64,000 nucleotides of DNA. It comes from Pseudideonella sakaiensis. GTDB taxonomy: Bacteria; Pseudomonadota; Gammaproteobacteria; Burkholderiales; Burkholderiaceae_C. The translations under genes and the position numbers were made by a program. The notes under the pieces are model-generated. The model saw only the letters and a program-made list of their open reading frames with translations, was not told the origin of the DNA and made no database searches. Below are positions 43,828-51,983 of this stretch, one piece after another. Numbering within the stretch: position 1 is the stretch's first letter; each line of letters starts with the position of its first letter. The stretch is taken from contig NZ_BBYR01000023.1 in NCBI RefSeq assembly GCF_001293525.1, positions 46,050 to 110,049 on the forward strand, written 5' to 3'.

Positions 43828-44727
43828 ATGGGCCAAGGCAGTGCAGGCGTCCCTCCCGGAGCGGGCCGCTCCGGCGTGACGATCGAGACGGCGTCCGCAG
43901 GCGCCGGCATGGCCGGGGGCCCCTTGGCCGGTCAGCGGCTGGACCACCGGCGGCGGCGGGCGCACTGGCGCGGCCGGCTGGGCACCGTCGTGCTGGTGTT
44001 GGCGGCCGGCTGGGGCGGCAGCGTGCCGGCCGCGGCCGAAGGCATCGTCGACGTGCTGCAGCGCTCCCAGCAGCAGCGGCTCGACTGGCTGACGCGGCGC
44101 GAGGCGCCGGATCCCGTGGCCAGCGCCCGCATCCAGGCCAGCTTCGACGCCGTGCTGGCCGCCGCCCCGACGCCGGTGCCGGCGCGGCTGCGCGTCGTGC
44201 ACGGCGGCGAGGTGCTGGCGGAGACGGTGCTGGGGCAGGTGATCGTCGCCGACGCCACGCTGGCGGCGCTGCCGGAGGGCGAGCGCTGCTTCGTGCTGGC
44301 CCACGAGCTGGGCCACGTCGCGCTCGCCCACTGGGCCCGGATGGGCGAGCTCTATGCGGCCCACCTGCCCGGCGAGGTGATGCGCTTTCGCACCGAGGCC
44401 GTGGCTGGCCTGCTGGGCGCCGACGCGTCGGGGCTGGCACACCGCCAGGAGCACGAGGCGGATGCCTACGGTCTCGCGCTGCTGCGCCGCCTGGGGCATG
44501 GCCCGCAGGACGCGCTGGCGCTGTTCATGCGCCTCGGCGCCCGGCCCGACACGCCGACGCACCCGGCCACGCGCAAGCGGGTCGCGCGGCTGCGGGCGGT
44601 CGACGGCGGCGAGGCGGCGGGCGCGGCGGGACCGGCAGCGAACGGGGAGCCCGGCGCGGCCGGCGCCGACCCGCGGCTCGCGCCAGGGACGGAACGCCCC
44701 GACGCGGGGACGCCGGCGCCGCGCTGA
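43828..44727 (+). CDS. M48-like zinc metalloprotease, exported
   Basis: A 299-residue protein with a long polar N-terminus and a signal-like hydrophobic segment (TVVLVLAAGWGGSVPAAA, about residues 53-70), then a compact M48 domain. The motif is FVLAHELGHVALAH, with the third ligand in RQEHEADAYGLALL. The C-terminal 50 residues are Ala/Pro-rich and disordered. It is only distantly related to the M48 protease at 4055-5029. Likely periplasmic. Start at ATG 43828 is uncertain; ATG codons inside the first 30 residues (residue 28) are possible. Confidence 0.83.
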   Translation: MGQGSAGVPPGAGRSGVTIETASAGAGMAGGPLAGQRLDHRRRRAHWRGRLGTVVLVLAAGWGGSVPAAAEGIVDVLQRSQQQRLDWLTRREAPDPVASARIQASFDAVLAAAPTPVPARLRVVHGGEVLAETVLGQVIVADATLAALPEGERCFVLAHELGHVALAHWARMGELYAAHLPGEVMRFRTEAVAGLLGADASGLAHRQEHEADAYGLALLRRLGHGPQDALALFMRLGARPDTPTHPATRKRVARLRAVDGGEAAGAAGPAANGEPGAAGADPRLAPGTERPDAGTPAPR

Positions 44728-44748
44728 CGCGGGCCGGCGCCGCGCCGC

Positions 44749-45609
44749 TCAGGCGGGCCGCGGTGCGCCGTCCGGCACGCGCAGCGTCGCGCTGATTTCC
44801 TTGCGGAAGCGGTTCAGCTCCTGGACGCTCGCGAAGCTGCGCTCCATCAGCAGGCTGAGGTTGTGCAGGATGCGCTCGACGACCTTGGTTTCCCAGGCGG
44901 CGTCGAACTGGATCTGGCGGTCCAGCCAGGCCTCCAGCCAGCCCGGGTCGGGCAGGCGGCTCTGGATGGTGTCGCGCGGGAACAGCTTCACGTTGACGTG
45001 CAGGTTGGTCGGGTGCAGCGCCTGCGCGGTGCGGCGGGCGCTGGCCATCAGCACGCCCACCTTCGCGAACGCGGCGCGGGCCTCGTCGCCGAACTTGCTC
45101 ATCGCGCGCTTCATGTAGCGCAGGTAGGCGCCGCCGTGACGCGCCTCGTCGCGGGCCAGCGTCTCGTAGATCGCCTTGATGACCGGCTCGGTGTGCCACT
45201 CGGCCGCGCGGCGGTACCAGTGGTTGAGCCGGATCTCGCCGCAGAAGTGCAGCATCAGGGTCTCGAGCGCCGGGGCCGGGTCGAACTCGAAGCGCACCGC
45301 GTGCAGCTCCTCCTCGGTCGGCACCAGGTCGGGGCGGAAACGGCGCAGGTACTCCATCAGCACCAGCGAGTGCTTCTGCTCCTCGAAGAACCAGACGCTC
45401 ATGAACGCGGAGAAGTCGCTGTCGTCCCGGTTGTCGCGCAGGAACATCTCGGTGGCCGGCAGCGCCGCCCACTCGGTGATCGCGTTCATCTTGATCGTCT
45501 GCGCCTGCTCGTCGCTCAGCCGCGCGGGATCGTGGCGCTCCCACGGGATGTCGGTCTCCATCGACCAACGCACCGATTCGAGCTGCTTGAAGAGTTCCGG
45601 GTAAAGCAT
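44749..45609 (-). CDS. Ferritin-like di-iron protein (acyl-ACP desaturase-like)
   Basis: A 286-residue helical protein. Di-iron ligand motifs are spaced as in R2-like/desaturase proteins: ITEWAALPATEMFLR, VWFFEEQKHSLVLMEYL, HFCGEIRLNHWYRRAAEW and LARDEARHGGAYLRYM. No signal peptide or membrane segment, so it is soluble and cytoplasmic. It may desaturate or hydroxylate an acyl chain or act as another di-iron oxygenase; the substrate is not evident. A TAGAAT -10-like box for this minus-strand gene lies at 45633-45638. It shares strand and neighbourhood with the B12-photoreceptor gene, so a link to light-induced lipid change is possible but unproven. Confidence 0.8.
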   Translation of the reverse strand: MLYPELFKQLESVRWSMETDIPWERHDPARLSDEQAQTIKMNAITEWAALPATEMFLRDNRDDSDFSAFMSVWFFEEQKHSLVLMEYLRRFRPDLVPTEEELHAVRFEFDPAPALETLMLHFCGEIRLNHWYRRAAEWHTEPVIKAIYETLARDEARHGGAYLRYMKRAMSKFGDEARAAFAKVGVLMASARRTAQALHPTNLHVNVKLFPRDTIQSRLPDPGWLEAWLDRQIQFDAAWETKVVERILHNLSLLMERSFASVQELNRFRKEISATLRVPDGAPRPA

Positions 45610-45833
45610 GGCAGGGCCTCGAGGAATGCCCGATTCTATTCGGCGAGGGTGCGCAGGGGCACCGCCCCGGTGCCTCGCGGCGGGGGCTTTCGGCGCCGGG
45701 CCGGGCGCCGCACGTCGCCTGGCGTGATACGGCCACGGCGACGCGCCGGATGCCTGCCGGGCAGCCGCCGCTTCGGGCGCGGGGGCCGGCGGGGGCGTGG
45801 AGGGTGATGCGGGGGCGGCCTGCGGCCCTTGGC

Positions 45834-46787
45834 TCAGAGCCCGCGCGCCGCGCGCCAGGCGCGCACGCCGGTGCGCAGCCGGTCCAGCGTCGGCAGCACC
45901 TGCACGCCCTCCACCGGCCGACGCTGCAGCACCGGCGCCGAGCCGCCGGCCCACAGGGCCACCTCGGCCGGCAGCTTGCGGCGCAGCTCCTGCAGCCCGT
46001 CCAGCACCGGGTTCGGACCCATGCAGCCGCTCACGCCGAGCACGACGATGTCGGCCTCGTAGGCCCGCGCGGCCTGCACCACGTCCCACAGCGGCGTCTG
46101 TGCGCCGAGCGAGCGGCACGGCGCCTGCTCGAAGCCGAGGAAGGCCTCGGCCAGCATCAGCCCCTGCGTGTGGAGCTCGCCAGGGAGGGTGCTCAGCAGC
46201 AGGCGCGGGCGCGCCGACTCCCAGTCCGGCGCCGGCAGCTTGGCCAGCGCGGAGCGCACCAGCGAGTGCTGCATCTCGGTGTAGGCATGTTCCTGGTAGA
46301 TGGCGAGCTGGCCGCGCATCCAGGCATCGCCGATCAGCGTATTCAGGGGCAACAGCCACTCGTCGATGAAGCGGGCGAGCCCCAGGCGCGCGAGCGCCAG
46401 CGAGAGGGCGTGCCGCAGGGAGTCCAGCCGATGCGCCCGCAACAGCGCCAACATGTCGTAGACATCCGCCGTCGGATCGGCCACCGCCGGGGCGTGCGCG
46501 TCGGCGCGCGCCACCGGCTCGCACAGGCGCTGCAGCTCCTCCAGCGGCAGGCGCACCAGCCGGCCCGGACGGTGGCCGGCGTCCAGCAGGCGCTTGAGCA
46601 CGCGCAGCTTGTCGACCTGGGCGGGCGGGTACAGGCGTTCACCGTGGGCATCGCGCAGCGGCTGTGGAAAGCCGTAGCGGCGCTCCCAGACGCGCAGGGT
46701 GTCCTTGCTCAGGCCGGTGTTGCGCTCGACCGCGGTGATCGGCAGCGCGCGGCTGGCAGGGTCCCCGTCCTCGGCGTCGGACGGCAT
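45834..46787 (-). CDS. litR: MerR-family B12-dependent photoreceptor repressor (LitR/CarH type)
   Basis: A 317-residue protein. Residues about 15-85 form a MerR winged helix (ITAVERNTGLSKDTLRVWER, RYGFPQPLRDAHGERLYPPA). The middle is a helical bundle with the diagnostic Wx9EH motif (Trp156, Glu166, His167 in DAWMRGQLAIYQEHAYTEM). The C-terminal cobalamin-binding domain has ExHxxG (Glu204, His206, Gly209). These are the residues that hold adenosylcobalamin in CarH/LitR, whose light-driven photolysis releases DNA. It is divergent from an FAD oxidoreductase-DUF1365-Cfa operon, its probable target. Start is ATG 46787; the ribosome-binding site is weak. Confidence 0.88.
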   Translation of the reverse strand: MPSDAEDGDPASRALPITAVERNTGLSKDTLRVWERRYGFPQPLRDAHGERLYPPAQVDKLRVLKRLLDAGHRPGRLVRLPLEELQRLCEPVARADAHAPAVADPTADVYDMLALLRAHRLDSLRHALSLALARLGLARFIDEWLLPLNTLIGDAWMRGQLAIYQEHAYTEMQHSLVRSALAKLPAPDWESARPRLLLSTLPGELHTQGLMLAEAFLGFEQAPCRSLGAQTPLWDVVQAARAYEADIVVLGVSGCMGPNPVLDGLQELRRKLPAEVALWAGGSAPVLQRRPVEGVQVLPTLDRLRTGVRAWRAARGL

Positions 46788-46805
46788 CGGGGGGCTTGTC
46801 GGATC

Positions 46806-46854
46806 TTTGTCCACGACAAATCTGTCGGAAATCCAGGGTTGGGGCACAATTGTC
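46806..46854. promoter_or_regulatory. Cluster of TGTC/GACA half-sites, candidate LitR operator
   Basis: TTTGTCCACGACAAA (46806-46820) is a perfect 6-bp inverted repeat with a 3-base centre. It is followed by another TGTC (46823-46826), an ACAATTGT palindrome (46846-46853) and TGTC (46851-46854). The half-sites are regularly arranged between the repressor gene and its divergent neighbours in unusually AT-rich DNA. Confidence 0.55.
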
Positions 46855-46886
46855 GCACCAACCGACGGAAGCAGGGGAGTTTTGAC

Positions 46887-47270
46887 ATGGACAATGCCCG
46901 GGCAATGGCCGGTAGCCGCCCACGAGCGGCGGCGCTGTCGCCGGCCGCGGCGCTGGTAAACCCTTGTAAAGCCGCCGGCCGCGGCGCCCGGGCCACGGAA
47001 CTCCCGCCCGCCGGCGCAGTCCATCGCAGGCCTTTGCTTGGCGAGCCTCCTTTTCTGTTGCACAGCCGCCCGGTTCGCCGGGTCGAAATCCCGCAGCGCT
47101 TCTCCTCCTCCCTCCTCCCTCCCTCGTTCGCTGCGGGGCGCTGTGCAACAACTTGTCTTCCCGGACCGGCGGTCGACCCCGACCGACCGGCCTCCCTCCG
47201 GCGCCTCGGGCGCGGCCTGAGCCGCGCGCAGCCGGCTCGGGCGATCCTCCGCTGCGGAGCAGTGCGGTGA
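46887..47270 (+). CDS. Hypothetical 127-aa ORF in litR divergent region
   Basis: ATG 46887 has a strong GGGGAG ribosome-binding site 7 bases upstream, and the TGA (47268-47270) overlaps the GTG start of the FAD oxidoreductase by 4 bases, as in real coupled genes here. However, the product (MDNARAMAGSRPRAAALSPA...) resembles no family, is Arg/Pro-rich, and its third-position GC is clearly lower than in neighbouring genes. It also contains the long inverted repeat 47056-47150. It could be a leader ORF that couples translation to the operon, or chance. Confidence 0.3.
   Translation: MDNARAMAGSRPRAAALSPAAALVNPCKAAGRGARATELPPAGAVHRRPLLGEPPFLLHSRPVRRVEIPQRFSSSLLPPSFAAGRCATTCLPGPAVDPDRPASLRRLGRGLSRAQPARAILRCGAVR
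47056..47150. repeat. Long-spaced inverted repeat with polypyrimidine loop
   Basis: TGTTGCACAGC (47056-47066) is exactly complementary to GCTGTGCAACA (47140-47150). The 73-base interval contains a C/T-only tract of about 27 bases. In the operon transcript this would form an 11-bp stem in the leader. Confidence 0.6.
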
Positions 47271-48613
47271 ACCGGCCGCGGCGCATCGCCGTCGTCGGCG
47301 CCGGCATCTCCGGCCTCGGTGCCGCCCTCGCGCTGTCGCGCGAGCCGGCGCGGGCCAGCGTGACGCTCTACGAAGCCGACGGGCGCTTCGGCGGCCACAC
47401 GAACACCGTCGACGTGGCCATCGAGACGCCCGGCGGGCGGATCCGCCACGGCGTCGACACCGGTTTCCTCGTCTACAACGAGCGCACCTACCCCCGCTTC
47501 ATCGCGCTGCTCGAGGAACTGGGCATCGCCGGCACCGCGACCGACATGTCCTTCTCGGTGCGCCTGCCGCACGAGGACCTGGAGTGGAACGGCTCCAGCC
47601 TGGACACCGTCTTCGCGCAGCGCAGCAACCTGCTGCGGCCGCGCTTCTGGCGGCTGCTGGCCCAGGTGCTGCGCTTCAACCGCGTCTGCACCGCGCTGGC
47701 GCGCGAGGCCGAGCGCAGCGGGGCCGCCGCGCCGCTCGAGCAGTCGATCGGCGACTTCCTGGATGCGCACTGCTTCGACGGCTTCTTTCGCGACGCCTAC
47801 TTCCTGCCGATGGTCGGCTGCATCTGGTCCTGCCCGACCGAGCAGATGCTGCGTTTCCCGATCGCGACGATGATCCGCTTCTGCCACAACCACGGCCTGC
47901 TGCAGGTGGCCGACCGGCCGCGCTGGTTCACCGTGCCGGGCGGCGCGCGGCGCTACGTGGAACGCATCGTCGAGCGGCTGCCCGACGCGCGCCTCGGCCA
48001 GCCGGTGCGCGCGATCCGCCGCCTGCCGCCCGGTGGCGGCGAGGCCGGCGTGATGCTGCTGACCGCAGCCGGCGCCGAGCGCTACGACGAGGTCGTGCTG
48101 GCCTGCCACAGCGACCAGGCGCTGGCGCTGCTCGACGACGCGACCCCCGGTGAACGGGAGGTGCTGGGCGCGATCCGCTACCAGCCGAACCGGGCCGTGC
48201 TGCACACCGATGCCAGCGTGCTGCCGCGGCGCCGTCGCGCGTGGGCGGCCTGGAACTACGAGCACGCCGGCGACCCGGCGCGCGAGCAGCGCCAGGTCTG
48301 CCTGCACTACCTCATCAACCAGCTGCAGCCCCTGCCCTTCGAGACCCCGGTGGTGGTGACGCTGAACCCGCTGCGCGAGCCGGCGGCCGGCACCGTGCAG
48401 GGCGACTTCCAGTACGCCCACCCGGTGTTCGACACCGCCGCGATCCGCGCCCAGCAGCGCCTGCCTGCACTGCAGGGCCTGGCGCACACCTGGTACTGCG
48501 GCGCCTGGACGCGCTACGGCTTCCACGAGGACGGGCTGATGTCGGGCCAGGACGTGGCGCGCGCGCTGCTGGACCGGGCCCTGCACGCCGGCGATGCGCG
48601 TGCGGCCGCGTGA
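47267..48613 (+). CDS. FAD-dependent oxidoreductase (amine oxidase-like, UfaD-like)
   Basis: A 448-residue flavoprotein. The N-terminal fingerprint is RIAVVGAGISGLGAALALSR, then YEADGRFGGHTNTVDV, GVDTGFLVYNERTYPRFIAL and the FAD-contact tail TWYCGAWTRYGFHEDGLMSG. This subgroup is regularly followed by DUF1365 and a cyclopropane-fatty-acid-synthase homologue, as here, and the related R. sphaeroides operon makes furan and methylated fatty acids. It is therefore probably a fatty-acyl desaturase-like enzyme acting on phospholipids rather than a polyamine oxidase. Start is GTG 47267. Confidence 0.85.
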   Translation: MNRPRRIAVVGAGISGLGAALALSREPARASVTLYEADGRFGGHTNTVDVAIETPGGRIRHGVDTGFLVYNERTYPRFIALLEELGIAGTATDMSFSVRLPHEDLEWNGSSLDTVFAQRSNLLRPRFWRLLAQVLRFNRVCTALAREAERSGAAAPLEQSIGDFLDAHCFDGFFRDAYFLPMVGCIWSCPTEQMLRFPIATMIRFCHNHGLLQVADRPRWFTVPGGARRYVERIVERLPDARLGQPVRAIRRLPPGGGEAGVMLLTAAGAERYDEVVLACHSDQALALLDDATPGEREVLGAIRYQPNRAVLHTDASVLPRRRRAWAAWNYEHAGDPAREQRQVCLHYLINQLQPLPFETPVVVTLNPLREPAAGTVQGDFQYAHPVFDTAAIRAQQRLPALQGLAHTWYCGAWTRYGFHEDGLMSGQDVARALLDRALHAGDARAAA

Positions 48614-49433
48614 GGGCGGGCCGTTGTCCCCGAGCCTCCCGGCCGAGTCCGGCGCCCCGCAACCGCTGATCGGCATCGGCCCGGTGCGCCACACCCGGCT
48701 GCGGCCGGTGCGGCATGCCTTTGCCTACCGGAGCTACTTCCTGCTGCTGCCGATGCGCCGCCTGGCCGCGGCACCGGTGCCGGCGCTGCGGCGCAACCGC
48801 TTCGGCGCGATCGCCTTCCACGACCGCGACCATGGCGACGGCCGCGCCGACGCCCTCGCCTGGTTCGACGAGCTGCTCGCCAGCGAGGGGCTGCGCGCCG
48901 ATGGCGAGGTCTGGCTGCACTGCCTGCCGCGCGTGCTGGGCTATGCCTTCAAGCCGGTCAGCTTCTGGTACGGGCACCGGGCCGACGGCTCGCTGGCGGC
49001 GATCGTCGCCGAGGTCAACAACACCTTCGGCGAGCGCCACTGCTACCTGCTGGCGCCGCCGCCCGGCGGCCGGCTGGCCTTCGGGCAGACGCTGCAGGCG
49101 ACCAAGGTCTTCCACGTCTCGCCCTTCTGCGCCGTCGGCGGCGACTACCGTTTCCGCTTCCTGCGCACCGACCTCGGCGCCCCCGGCGCGCCGGGCGGAC
49201 GCACCGTGGTGCGCGTCGACCACCACGATGCCGACGGCGCGCTGCTGCAGACCAGCGCCGCCGGCGAGCTGGCGCCGCTGACGCCGGCGCGCATCCGCCA
49301 GGCCTTCTTCGGCGTACCGTTGATGACCCTGGGCGTGGTCCTGCGCATCCACTGGCAGGCGCTGCAGCTGTGGCTGAAGCGGCTGCCGTTGTTCCGCAAG
49401 CCCGAGCCCCCCCGCCGTTTCGTGACCCGTTGA
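48594..49433 (+). CDS. DUF1365 family protein
   Basis: A 279-residue protein recognised by GIGPVRHTRLRPVRHAFAYR, LHCLPRVLGYAFKPVSFWYG, AEVNNTFGERHCYLL and QATKVFHVSPF. DUF1365 has no proven activity but is almost always coupled to an FAD oxidoreductase and a Cfa-like methylase. The ATG at 48594 overlaps the preceding gene by 20 bases; TTG 48624 is an alternative start that would remove ten residues without family similarity. Soluble apart from a weak hydrophobic helix near the C-terminus. Confidence 0.88.
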   Translation: MRVRPREGGPLSPSLPAESGAPQPLIGIGPVRHTRLRPVRHAFAYRSYFLLLPMRRLAAAPVPALRRNRFGAIAFHDRDHGDGRADALAWFDELLASEGLRADGEVWLHCLPRVLGYAFKPVSFWYGHRADGSLAAIVAEVNNTFGERHCYLLAPPPGGRLAFGQTLQATKVFHVSPFCAVGGDYRFRFLRTDLGAPGAPGGRTVVRVDHHDADGALLQTSAAGELAPLTPARIRQAFFGVPLMTLGVVLRIHWQALQLWLKRLPLFRKPEPPRRFVTR

Positions 49434-49452
49434 CGTCTTACGGACCCGACCG

Positions 49453-50685
49453 ATGAACCCGACCACCTTCTCCGGATCGCCGCTGTCGCCGGCCGCGCTG
49501 CCGGCCTCGGCGCCCGCCGCGGCGCGCGCCGTCTTCCGCCTGCTCGCCCAGGTGCGGCATGGCAGCCTGCTGGTGCAGCTGCCCGACGGCGGCAGCCTGC
49601 AGTTCGGCGACCCCGCGCACGGCCCGCGCGCCGCGCTGCGGCTGCTGAACTGGAACGTCTGCGGCGCGACGCTGCGCAGCGGCGACATCGGCTTCGCCGA
49701 GACCTACATCGCCGGCGACTGGACCACGCCCGACCTGGCCGGCCTGATCCGCCTCTTCCTCGCCAACCGCGAGGCCATCGAGTCGATGCTCTACGGCCAC
49801 TGGTGGGGCGCGCTGCTGTACCGCGTGCGCCACCTGCTGAACCGCAACTCGCGCAGCGGCAGCCGGCGCAACATCCACGCGCACTACGACCTGGGCAACG
49901 CCTTCTACGCGCTGTGGCTGGACCCGACGATGAACTACAGCAGCGCCTGGTTCGACGGCGACACCGCGCAGGCGCTGCCGCAGGCGCAGTGGGCCAAGGT
50001 GCGCCGCGCGCTGCGCGAGGCCGCGGTGCAGCCGGGCGACCGGGTGCTCGAGATCGGCTGCGGCTGGGGCGCGCTGGCCGAGTGCGCCGCGCGCGAGTTC
50101 GACGCGATGGTGCATGGCGTGACCCTGTCCACGGAGCAGCTCGCCTGGGGCCGGCAGCGCCTCGCCCGCGCGCGCCTGCCCGGCGAGCTGCGCCTGCAGG
50201 ACTACCGCGACATCGACGACGGCCCCTACGACGCGGTGGTGTCGATCGAGATGTTCGAGGCGGTCGGCCGGGCCTACTGGGCCGACTACTTCCGCACCGT
50301 GCACGACCAGTTGAAGCCGGGCGGCCGCGCCTGCATCCAGAGCATCACGATCCGCGACGACCTGTTCGAACGCTACGTGCGCTCGACGGACTTCATCCAG
50401 CAGTACATCTTCCCCGGCGGCCTGCTGCCCAGCCCGTCGGCCTTCCGGGCGGAGGCGGAGCGCGCCGGGCTCGTGCTGGAGAACACGCTGGACTTCGGCC
50501 GCGACTACGCCGAGACCCTGCGCCGCTGGCGCGATGCCTTCCTGCGCCAGGAAGGCCCGGTGCGCGGCCTGGGCTTCGACACCCGCTTCCTGCGCACCTG
50601 GGAGTTCTACCTCGCCTACTGCGAGGCGGCCTTCGACACCGGCAGCACCAGTGTCATGCAGTTCACGCTGCGCCGGCCGGGGTGA
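49453..50685 (+). CDS. Cyclopropane-fatty-acyl-phospholipid synthase family methyltransferase
   Basis: A 410-residue SAM-dependent enzyme of the Cfa family. Signatures are HYDLGNAFYALWLDPTMNYS, SAM motif VLEIGCGWGALAECAAREF, VVSIEMFEAVGRAYWADYF, STDFIQQYIFPGGLLPS and the C-terminal FLRTWEFYLAYCEAAFDTGS. It methylates or methylenates unsaturated acyl chains of membrane phospholipids. The gene context (FAD oxidoreductase and DUF1365) fits either a light-inducible CfaB or a UfaM-like 11-methyl fatty-acid enzyme; the two cannot be separated by eye. Confidence 0.9.
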   Translation: MNPTTFSGSPLSPAALPASAPAAARAVFRLLAQVRHGSLLVQLPDGGSLQFGDPAHGPRAALRLLNWNVCGATLRSGDIGFAETYIAGDWTTPDLAGLIRLFLANREAIESMLYGHWWGALLYRVRHLLNRNSRSGSRRNIHAHYDLGNAFYALWLDPTMNYSSAWFDGDTAQALPQAQWAKVRRALREAAVQPGDRVLEIGCGWGALAECAAREFDAMVHGVTLSTEQLAWGRQRLARARLPGELRLQDYRDIDDGPYDAVVSIEMFEAVGRAYWADYFRTVHDQLKPGGRACIQSITIRDDLFERYVRSTDFIQQYIFPGGLLPSPSAFRAEAERAGLVLENTLDFGRDYAETLRRWRDAFLRQEGPVRGLGFDTRFLRTWEFYLAYCEAAFDTGSTSVMQFTLRRPG

Positions 50686-50707
50686 CCGCCCGCGCCGGCG
50701 GGCCGGC

Positions 50708-51667
50708 CTACAGCCAGCCCTTGCGCCGGAAGTACCAGAACGGCGCGGCCACGCTCAGCACCATCAGGCCGAGCGCATAGGGGTAGCCGTAGCGCCACTG
50801 CAGCTCGGGGATGGTCTGGAAGTTCATCCCGTAGATGCTGGCGATCAGCGTCGGCGGCAGCAGCGCGACGCTGGCCACCGAGAACAGCTTGATGATCTTG
50901 TTCTGGTTGATGTTGATGAAGCCGACGGTGGCGTCCATCAGGAAGTTGATCTTGTCGAACAGGAAGGCCGTGTGGCTGTCGAGCGAGTCGATGTCGCGCA
51001 GGATCTGGCGCGCCTCCTCGAACTGCTCGGCGCTCAGCATGCGCGAGCGCATCATGAAGCTGACGGCACGTCGCGTGTCCATCACGTTGCGCCGGATGCG
51101 GCCGTTCAGGTCCTCCTCGCCGGCGATGGCCGCCAGCACCTCGGCGGCGTCCGGGTCGGTGATCTCCTTCTTGAGCACGCGCGCGCTGACCGACTCCAGG
51201 CTGTCGTAGATGCCCTCGAGCGCGTCCGCCGAGTACTCGGCGTCGGCGTCGTAGAGCTTGAGCAGCACGTCCTTCGCGTCCTCGATCAGCGCCGGCGTGC
51301 GCCGCGCGCGCAGCCGCAGCAGGCGGAACACCGGCAGGTCCTCGGCATGGATCGAGAACAGCACCTTGTCGTGCAGGATGAAGGCCACGCGCACGTTGCG
51401 CGGCGTGTCGCGGTCGTCGATCAGGAAGTCCGAGCGGATGTGCAGCTCGCCGTTGTCCTCCTCGTAGAAGCGGGCGGACTCTTCCAGGTCGTCGTCGACC
51501 GCATCGGCGGGAATCGTCAGGCCGAAGCGGGCGGTGATCCAGCCCTTCTCCTGCGGCGTCGGCGCCTCGAGGTCGACCCAGACCGGCTGCACGCCGGCCA
51601 GCGAGGCCGGGTCGGAGATCTCTTCCTGGTAGAGCCGGCCATTGGCCAGCGAGAAGACGTTCAGCAT
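50708..51667 (-). CDS. corA: CorA magnesium/cobalt transporter
   Basis: A 319-residue pentameric-channel subunit. The large N-terminal cytoplasmic domain ends in the long helix ([40 protein letters not shown]). Two C-terminal transmembrane helices flank the selectivity motif YGMNF and the periplasmic loop ELQWRYGYP. The C-terminus is basic (WYFRRKGWL). Start is ATG 51667 with GGAG at a 5-base spacing; longer upstream open frames are not conserved. An 8-bp hairpin lies just upstream of the ribosome-binding site. Confidence 0.95.
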   Translation of the reverse strand: MLNVFSLANGRLYQEEISDPASLAGVQPVWVDLEAPTPQEKGWITARFGLTIPADAVDDDLEESARFYEEDNGELHIRSDFLIDDRDTPRNVRVAFILHDKVLFSIHAEDLPVFRLLRLRARRTPALIEDAKDVLLKLYDADAEYSADALEGIYDSLESVSARVLKKEITDPDAAEVLAAIAGEEDLNGRIRRNVMDTRRAVSFMMRSRMLSAEQFEEARQILRDIDSLDSHTAFLFDKINFLMDATVGFININQNKIIKLFSVASVALLPPTLIASIYGMNFQTIPELQWRYGYPYALGLMVLSVAAPFWYFRRKGWL

Positions 51668-51681
51668 GCAAGCTCCGTGGT

Positions 51682-51700
51682 CGTCGTGCCGTGCACGACG
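51682..51700 (-). promoter_or_regulatory. Hairpin in corA 5' leader
   Basis: CGTCGTGC (51682-51689) and GCACGACG (51693-51700) form a perfect 8-bp stem with a 3-base loop. In the corA mRNA it ends about 5 bases before the GGAG ribosome-binding site. There is no T-run, so it would act on translation or stability rather than termination. Confidence 0.5.
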
Positions 51701-51900
51701 GGCCGGGGACGGGGGCGGATGGAAGGGCACCGCCTCACTCCGCCCCCGGGCGCCGCTCAGGGGCGGCCCACGGGTGTTCGGGAGTGGACGGTCACCGAGG
51801 TGGCGAGGTGTCCAAGGGGGCTCCGGGTCTCGGGAACAACGCATGATTATCTCACCGCGCCGACAGGGTCGAAGACCCTCGGCGCGTCGCCTTCATCGGC

Positions 51901-51929
51901 TTGTCACTGGGGGGCAATGCGTGCACACT
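51901..51929 (+). promoter_or_regulatory. Candidate sigma-70 promoter of hpf
   Basis: TTGTCA (51901-51906) and CACACT (51924-51929) are 17 bp apart, about 55 bp before the hpf start. The remaining corA-hpf gap (about 315 bp) shows only the corA hairpin and no gene. No sigma-54 type GG-N10-GC site of good quality was seen. Confidence 0.35.
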
Positions 51930-51983
51930 GGTCCGCAGAGGCCCAGGCAAAACGACTGTCCCACCCCTGCGAAAGGAGCCTTC

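Noticed and set aside
45658..45674. A GGCACC/GGTGCC hairpin between the di-iron gene and litR as a terminator
   Set aside because: The stem is only 6 bp and has no T-run on either strand, so it cannot be called a terminator.
47267..50685. A carotenoid or photosynthesis gene cluster near the light regulator
   Set aside because: The oxidoreductase resembles phytoene-desaturase-fold proteins in its FAD fingerprint, but no crtB, crtI, puf or bch genes are present, and the DUF1365-Cfa linkage points to fatty-acid modification.
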